DNA of 9,083 nucleotides from JAAEUE01 sp039180225 (GTDB lineage Bacteria > Pseudomonadota > Alphaproteobacteria > Rhizobiales > CAJQND01): positions 1 through 9,083 of the forward strand of contig JBCDDQ010000192.1 of the NCBI GenBank assembly GCA_039180225.1. Direction: 5' to 3'. The notes beneath the pieces are model-generated. The model ran no database searches and had not been told where the DNA came from. It saw nothing but the letters and a program-made list of their open reading frames with translations. How positions within the stretch are numbered: position 1 is the first letter of the stretch; the number at the start of each line of letters is the position of its first letter. The position numbers were made by a program, and so were the translations under genes. This document shows, one piece after another, positions 5,423 to 9,083 of this stretch.

Positions 5423-6750
5423 TCGGCGGCCTCCAGCAGGGGGGCGGGCCGGTCATGACGGACAATCCGTGACGAGGCGCCCGCCACCTGCCAGGGACGC
5501 TCAAGACCGCCCAGGTCTTCGGCCACGGCGAGACCGCTTTGCAACCCGTCTTCATGGAACCCTGCACCAAAGTAGCTGCCGCAGAACCAGGTGTTGGTCC
5601 GGCCCTGAAGCGACCACAGTGCCTCTTGGGCCTTCAGGGCATCCGCCGTGAACAGCGGGTGCTGATAGGCAAATTGCGCGATTGCGTGCCCCTCTTGCGG
5701 CTCTTCTGCCGGATTAAGGGTGACGAACACGTCACGCTCAATCCCCAGGGTCTGCAGGGCATTCATCCAGTAGCTCACGGTCAGCGCACCGGTGTCTTTG
5801 GCCCCGCCCATATAGTTCCAGGACGACCACAGGCCCTTGCGCCTGGGCATGAGCTTCCGATCGGAGTGCACCACCGCCCGGTTTTTGGTGTAGCTGAACG
5901 CCTGGAGCAGCGCGGTTTCCTCAGCACTGGCATCTTTCAGCATTGCCAGGGACTGATCGGCATGAGCGGCCAGCACCACATGATCGAACCGCGCTTCATG
6001 GCCCACACCATCTGTGACGGTCGCCCCGCCGGGATGCCGCGAAACAGAGCGCACCGGAGCGGACAGCCTCACCTCAAACGCCCCATCGGCCAAAAGTCTC
6101 TTCACATACTCCCGGCTGCCACCGTCCACCGTCCGCCAGGGCGGCCGGTTGGTGACCTTCAGGAGACCGTGATTGTGGAAGAACCTGACAAAGGCGCGCA
6201 AGGGGTAGTGCATCATCTCACCCACCGGCGCCGACCAGATGGCTCCGGCCATGGGCATCAGGTGGCGTTCCACGAAGCTCGGGCTGTAGTCTTCCTGATC
6301 AAGATAGGTGCCCAGTGTGCACTCTACGGGCAAGCGTTCTGCGTCAACCGGGGCATTCTTGAAAAAGCGCAGAATGTCCTTGAGCATGCGCCAATGGTTG
6401 AGGTTGAGAAGGGTGGAGGGCTGGCCGAACAGGCCGCCCAGGCGGGTGCCCGAATACTCGTACGCACCGCCTTCCATGGACACAGCAAAGGTCATGGGCG
6501 CAGGCTTTGTGGGCACGTCCAGATGCTCGAACAAAGCGCACAAGTTTGGGTAATTGGGCGGGTTGTAGACAATAAACCCTGTGTCGACCGGGCACGTGCC
6601 GCCCGCCACCGGAACATCGATCGTGTTGGAGTGCCCGCCGGCATAACCGCGCGCCTCATACACCACAACCTTGTGCCGCTTGGACAACAGCCAAGCGGCG
6701 GAGAGGCCGGAAATGCCGGCCCCAATGACGGCAATGGTGTGTGATGTCAT
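5419..6750 (-). CDS. FAD-dependent amine-oxidase-like oxidoreductase
   Basis: A 443-residue flavoprotein of the amino_oxidase (NAD(P)-binding Rossmann-like) family. The dinucleotide-binding motif GAGISG is at 10-15, followed by Glu32 (ribose contact, YEAR) and GGHSNT (38-43). PVDTGFIVYNPPNYPNL (54-70) is typical of this subgroup. The C-terminal FAD motif, WFCGSYFGAGFHEDGLQSG (388-406), is intact. No signal peptide; cytoplasmic or membrane-associated. The subgroup sits beside DUF1365 and Cfa genes, and in plant cyclopropane synthases a related FAD domain is fused to the Cfa domain, so it probably oxidises or desaturates an acyl chain or intermediate rather than an amine. It is the first gene of the minus operon and overlaps the DUF1365 gene by 4 bp. 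No good Shine-Dalgarno precedes the ATG at 6750, and no other in-frame start was found just upstream. Substrate is inferred, not seen. Confidence 0.92.
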   Translation of the reverse strand: MTSHTIAVIGAGISGLSAAWLLSKRHKVVVYEARGYAGGHSNTIDVPVAGGTCPVDTGFIVYNPPNYPNLCALFEHLDVPTKPAPMTFAVSMEGGAYEYSGTRLGGLFGQPSTLLNLNHWRMLKDILRFFKNAPVDAERLPVECTLGTYLDQEDYSPSFVERHLMPMAGAIWSAPVGEMMHYPLRAFVRFFHNHGLLKVTNRPPWRTVDGGSREYVKRLLADGAFEVRLSAPVRSVSRHPGGATVTDGVGHEARFDHVVLAAHADQSLAMLKDASAEETALLQAFSYTKNRAVVHSDRKLMPRRKGLWSSWNYMGGAKDTGALTVSYWMNALQTLGIERDVFVTLNPAEEPQEGHAIAQFAYQHPLFTADALKAQEALWSLQGRTNTWFCGSYFGAGFHEDGLQSGLAVAEDLGGLERPWQVAGASSRIVRHDRPAPLLEAAE

Positions 6751-6801
6751 CGGCGGGTGCGCTTTATTGCCTGCACGGATCGTTTGTTCCCTCTCTCCTT
6801 G

Positions 6802-6831
6802 TGTGAACGCGCAGGCGGGGGGTGTGGATCA
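6802..6831 (-). promoter_or_regulatory. Possible ECF (RpoE-type) promoter of the lipid operon
   Basis: On the minus strand TGATCC (6826-6831) is followed by exactly 18 bases and then TTCACA (6802-6807), about 51 bp before the FAD gene's ATG. The -35 and the spacing are identical to the promoter before rpoE; the -10 is poor, sharing mainly its first T and final CA with TAGGCA. The chance of a lone TGATCC in this short control region is low, and the genes behind it are those expected in the regulon, so control by RpoE is plausible. The weak -10 is the main reason for doubt. Confidence 0.45.
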
Positions 6832-6840
6832 CCCAACTGG

Positions 6841-6854
6841 TTGATTTCAATCAA
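6841..6854. promoter_or_regulatory. Perfect FNR/FixK-type box
   Basis: The 14-mer TTGATTTCAATCAA is an exact TTGAT-N4-ATCAA site, the consensus for FNR, FixK, Anr and FnrL regulators of oxygen-limited growth. It lies in the divergent control region, centred at 6847.5. On the plus strand a -10-like GATGAT (6877-6882, four of six to TATAAT) would place the transcript start near 6889, which puts the box at -41.5, the class II activation position. On the minus strand it ends 9 bp upstream of the ECF-like -35. Site identity is seen directly; which regulator binds is inferred. Confidence 0.72.
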
Positions 6855-6910
6855 GGCCCGCCCCTCGCGCCCCAATGATGATAGTATCCAGGTCTGATCG
6901 TTACCTTATT

Positions 6911-6916
6911 GGGAGG
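6911..6916 (+). promoter_or_regulatory. Ribosome binding site fixing the small gene's start
   Basis: GGGAGG lies 10 nt before the ATG at 6927. It decides between possible starts: the TTG at 6909 overlaps this motif and so cannot use it, and the ATG at 6920 reads into a stop after five codons. The start at 6927 is therefore preferred. Confidence 0.7.
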
Positions 6917-6926
6917 TTCATGCAAC

Positions 6927-7157
6927 ATGGCTTTTGATGATTTGCTCGCCCGCTTCAATCTTTTGATGTCGCAAATGGAGCATCAGCCCGAAGATGCTCA
7001 CGAGATGTTCGAGCAACTTCATTTGGAACTCAACCAGCTAAAAGCCACCGGACAGCCGCTGCCGGAGGATCTGCTGAAATTTGAAGAGCGGTTGGCCCGG
7101 GAGTTTGCGGTGTTTAAGGAGGGGGACGGCGGGGATGGCGGGGACGCCGGCTCGTGA
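6927..7157 (+). CDS. Small acidic helical protein of unknown function
   Basis: I do not recognise this 76-residue protein. It is acidic, has no signal peptide or membrane segment, and looks alpha-helical: an N-terminal amphipathic stretch (AFDDLLARFNLLMSQMEHQ, 2-20), a second helix (AHEMFEQLHLELNQLKATG, 24-42), and a third (PEDLLKFEERLAREFAVFKE, 46-65). This would suit a small three-helix bundle or a partner-binding protein. The last 11 residues are a flexible Gly-Asp tail encoded by a 9-bp tandem repeat. It has no cysteines, so it is not a metal or Fe-S protein by itself. It is monocistronic as far as can be seen, divergent from the lipid operon, and preceded by a strong ribosome site and a class II-placed FNR/FixK box, so expression under low oxygen is likely. 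Coding status is supported by the ribosome site, ATG and helical periodicity; function is unknown. Confidence 0.72.
   Translation: MAFDDLLARFNLLMSQMEHQPEDAHEMFEQLHLELNQLKATGQPLPEDLLKFEERLAREFAVFKEGDGGDGGDAGS
7122..7148 (+). repeat. 9-bp tandem repeat encoding a Gly-Asp-Gly tail
   Basis: Three adjacent 9-bp units, GGGGACGGC, GGGGATGGC and GGGGACGCC, differ by one or two bases each and encode the GDG-GDG-GDA part of the small protein's C-terminus. The unit length keeps the reading frame, so slippage would lengthen or shorten the tail without breaking the gene. Confidence 0.7.
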
Positions 7158-7318
7158 GCTGAGGGGGCGCGTGGGGCGGCGGGGTTTTGAGCTGGAATGG
7201 GAGTTCGGAGGTTTTGGCGTGATGTTGGGTATGAGGACAATGCTGCCTCTCGCCGCGCTGAACCCAAATGCTGTGCGTGGCCAGACGGTCAAGAACGGTG
7301 GCTCCCGCAAAAATTGGG
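7158..7318. other. Convergent intergenic gap, G-rich at its left end
   Basis: This gap lies between two converging genes. G-runs occur at 7163-7167, 7173-7176 and 7181-7184. No stem followed by a T-run was found that would serve as a terminator on either strand, and no supported gene is present. Confidence 0.5.
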
Positions 7319-8902
7319 TCATTTGGTGGTCAGGCCCGCTTCCTCCAAAATGAGTGAAGCGCCTTTTTCAGCAACCATCATTGTCGGCGCGTTCGTGTTT
7401 CCGCTTGGCATTGCCGGGAATACGGACGCGTCAATAACCCGAAGATTTTCCAATCCACGCACCTTCAAATCCGGCCCCACGACCGCGGTGTTATCAATGC
7501 CCATTCGGCAAGTGGAGGTTTGGTGCCAGGTTGTGCTGGCTTCAGCCCGGGTGGCCGCGATGATGTCATCGCGATCTGGTCCGGGTCCAACCACCCCGTC
7601 CCTGATGCCGTCGAAGACCGGATGTTCCGCCATGCGCTGATTAAAGCGCATAAACTCAACGTGGGTGTCGATATCAAGCGGATCTGAGAAGTAGTTTGGG
7701 TCGACCAAGGGCCGATCAAAAGGGCTTGCCGACGCGAGGCGAACACTGCCTTTGGATACGGTTCGGCAGATATATCCGCCAAACCGCACACCGGGTGGCG
7801 TATCCTTCGATCTGTCCATGTGTGTGTTGGTAATGGCACAGATAGATTGAGCGCTTGGATATTCGTCACTGCTTCGCAACCTGACGAAAGCACCTGCATC
7901 GACGCCGGTCGTGGCAAGAGGTCCCGTCCCCGTCGCTTCGAATTCACGCAGGCTGACCATTTCGCTTGGGATCGGGAACCCGAATTTCTCCGGCTCGCGC
8001 AAGGTGAGTATAACGCGTGGCCCGCCGAAGTGATCAAGGAGGTTCCGACCAATGCCGTCAAGTTCGTGAATGCAACGGATGTCATGTTCGGAAAGATGGT
8101 CCGATGGTCCGATACCCGACAGCATGAGCAAATGCGGTGAACCGATTGTACCCATGGATAGGATAACTTCTCCTGCCGACACGCCAAAAGCTTCACGCCC
8201 TTGGGCATACGTCACCCCTGTTGCGCGCTTGCCCTCTACAACCACCCCCGTCAGCAAGGCACCAGTGACGACGGTGAGGTTGGGCCGGTCTCTAACCGGG
8301 TCGAGGAAACCATCCGCAGCGCTGACACGCCGCCCATTCTTGGTCGTGAACTGATAGTAGAAATAGCCCTCTTGCGATTTGCCGTTGTAGTCTGAGTTGC
8401 GGGGAACGCCGAGATCCTCATAGGCCTGAAAACACATCTCCTGCAGCGGGTTCAGATTTCGCGGCCTTTCAATCGAAATGTCGCCATCGGTACCATGATA
8501 ATCGTCGTCGAATATGGTGCTGGCTTCCGATTTCTTCATCAGCGGCAACACGTCATCATAGGACCAGCCGGTGTTTCCAAGTTGAGCCCAATGGTCGTAG
8601 TCGCCACGGTTGCCACGCACATACATACCCCAGTTTATACCGCTCGATCCCCCAAGCCCCTTTCCGCGATTGAGCAAAATGCGACGGTTGTCGAAGTGGG
8701 TTTGCGGCTCGGAACGAAATGCCCAATCGAGCCGTGTATCCCAATAATCTGTGGAAGCTCCATACGCTTCAAGCATTGGAGCTTCCATCTTCTGGCCCGC
8801 TTCCAGCAACAGGACTTTGACAGCGGGATCAGCAGAAAGCCTGTTGGCCAAAATGCACCCCGCAGTACCTGCACCACAAACAACAAAATCAAAGGTATCC
8901 AT
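7319..8902 (-). CDS. GMC family FAD oxidoreductase (alcohol/choline dehydrogenase-like)
   Basis: Full-length GMC flavoenzyme of 527 residues that oxidises an alcohol to an aldehyde or ketone using FAD. In order: the dinucleotide-binding motif GAGTAG (10-15) with Glu34 (LLLEAG), first GMC signature RGKGLGGSSGINWGMYVRG (79-97), second signature GTIGSPHLLMLSGIG (251-265), and the C-terminal catalytic region with the active-site base His460 (TTWHQTSTCRMG) and Asn502 in SGNTNAPT as the partner residue. No signal peptide. Length and motifs fit soluble choline- or alcohol-dehydrogenase-like members; the substrate cannot be told, and no betaine genes are adjacent. A modest GGGA lies just upstream of the ATG at 8902. 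Its base composition (about 50-53% GC in two sampled rows) is lower than that of the lipid operon (about 67%), which hints at separate ancestry. It converges with the small gene, with a 161-bp gap, and appears unrelated to the RpoE module. Confidence 0.94.
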   Translation of the reverse strand: MDTFDFVVCGAGTAGCILANRLSADPAVKVLLLEAGQKMEAPMLEAYGASTDYWDTRLDWAFRSEPQTHFDNRRILLNRGKGLGGSSGINWGMYVRGNRGDYDHWAQLGNTGWSYDDVLPLMKKSEASTIFDDDYHGTDGDISIERPRNLNPLQEMCFQAYEDLGVPRNSDYNGKSQEGYFYYQFTTKNGRRVSAADGFLDPVRDRPNLTVVTGALLTGVVVEGKRATGVTYAQGREAFGVSAGEVILSMGTIGSPHLLMLSGIGPSDHLSEHDIRCIHELDGIGRNLLDHFGGPRVILTLREPEKFGFPIPSEMVSLREFEATGTGPLATTGVDAGAFVRLRSSDEYPSAQSICAITNTHMDRSKDTPPGVRFGGYICRTVSKGSVRLASASPFDRPLVDPNYFSDPLDIDTHVEFMRFNQRMAEHPVFDGIRDGVVGPGPDRDDIIAATRAEASTTWHQTSTCRMGIDNTAVVGPDLKVRGLENLRVIDASVFPAMPSGNTNAPTMMVAEKGASLILEEAGLTTK

Positions 8903-9083
8903 CTCAATCCCAAGGCGCGTTATTGAATTGTTTTTCCGAAGTTACCGGCAACGATCCTGTTTGTCACACCGGCTCGCATAATGTGCCTGCTGAGAGTTTC
9001 TGTGACGCAAACCGATCGCAATACCAATTGTGACCGACCGGCATTTTCGGCCGGCTCTGTAAGACCGAACATGCATGCGACAC
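8903..9083. other. Upstream region of the GMC gene, nothing firm
   Basis: The stretch should hold the promoter of the minus-strand GMC gene, but no convincing -35/-10 pair was found. A 5-bp inverted repeat, CCGGC (9038-9042) with GCCGG (9050-9054), has no T-run. All three minus-strand frames are open for some distance from the right edge, so a gene tail entering from outside cannot be excluded, but none can be supported. Confidence 0.4.

Noticed and set aside
5539..6744. Long plus-strand open frame of about 400 codons
   Set aside because: It is the complement of the FAD oxidase gene, which carries intact FAD motifs; high GC leaves long antisense frames open. The translated sequence shows no domain.
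6895..6900. TGATCG on the plus strand as an ECF -35 for the small gene
   Set aside because: It lies only about 27 bp before the ATG, leaving no room for an 18-bp spacer and -10 before the ribosome site, and its last base differs from TGATCC.
6909..6926. TTG start at 6909 for the small protein
   Set aside because: This start overlaps the GGGAGG ribosome site at 6911-6916, which instead serves the ATG at 6927.
8912..9083. Open minus-strand frames entering from the right edge
   Set aside because: All three frames stay open for part of this stretch and none gives a recognisable protein tail, so no gene can be claimed.

Overview
The window looks like chromosomal DNA of an alphaproteobacterium. 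The main reasons are an ECF11-type sigma factor with its ChrR zinc anti-sigma, an ECF promoter in the TGATCC-N18-TAGGCA form known from Rhodobacter-type RpoE, a metal-uptake gene behind a Fur/Mur-like palindrome, and high GC with short-gap, overlapping genes. No rRNA, tRNA, CRISPR array or mobile element was seen.

Layout. (1) 1-184 (-): the first 61 codons of a metal ABC transporter substrate-binding protein, running off the left edge. (2) 185-396: a divergent control region with a Fur/Mur-like palindrome inside the metal-gene promoter and an ECF promoter facing right. (3) 397-2878 (+): rpoE, chrR, a short-chain dehydrogenase and a SnoaL/NTF2-like protein, tightly packed. (4) 6750 back to 2853 (-): an FAD amine-oxidase-like protein, a DUF1365 protein, a Cfa-family SAM methyltransferase and a DUF3833 protein. 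This operon converges on the first, and the two last genes overlap by 26 bp. (5) 6751-6926: a divergent control region with a weaker ECF-like promoter for the minus operon and a perfect FNR/FixK box (TTGAT-N4-ATCAA) set at class II distance from a promoter for the next gene. (6) 6927-7157 (+): an unrecognised 76-residue acidic protein with a Gly-Asp tail in G-rich repetitive DNA. (7) 7319-8902 (-): a GMC flavoprotein oxidoreductase of lower GC. (8) 8903-9083: upstream region of the GMC gene, nothing firm.

How the genes work together. RpoE/ChrR systems sense singlet oxygen and related stress. The eight genes at 397-6750 form one stress module: sensor and regulator on one arm, membrane-lipid modifying enzymes on the other. 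The FAD oxidase, DUF1365 protein and Cfa-like methyltransferase probably act on phospholipid acyl chains, giving cyclopropane or methylated/furan fatty acids; which product is made cannot be read from sequence. The cluster itself is a known type. The less expected parts are the perfect FNR/FixK box with an orphan small gene behind it, and its position directly beside the promoter of the lipid operon, which could join oxygen or redox control to the singlet-oxygen response.
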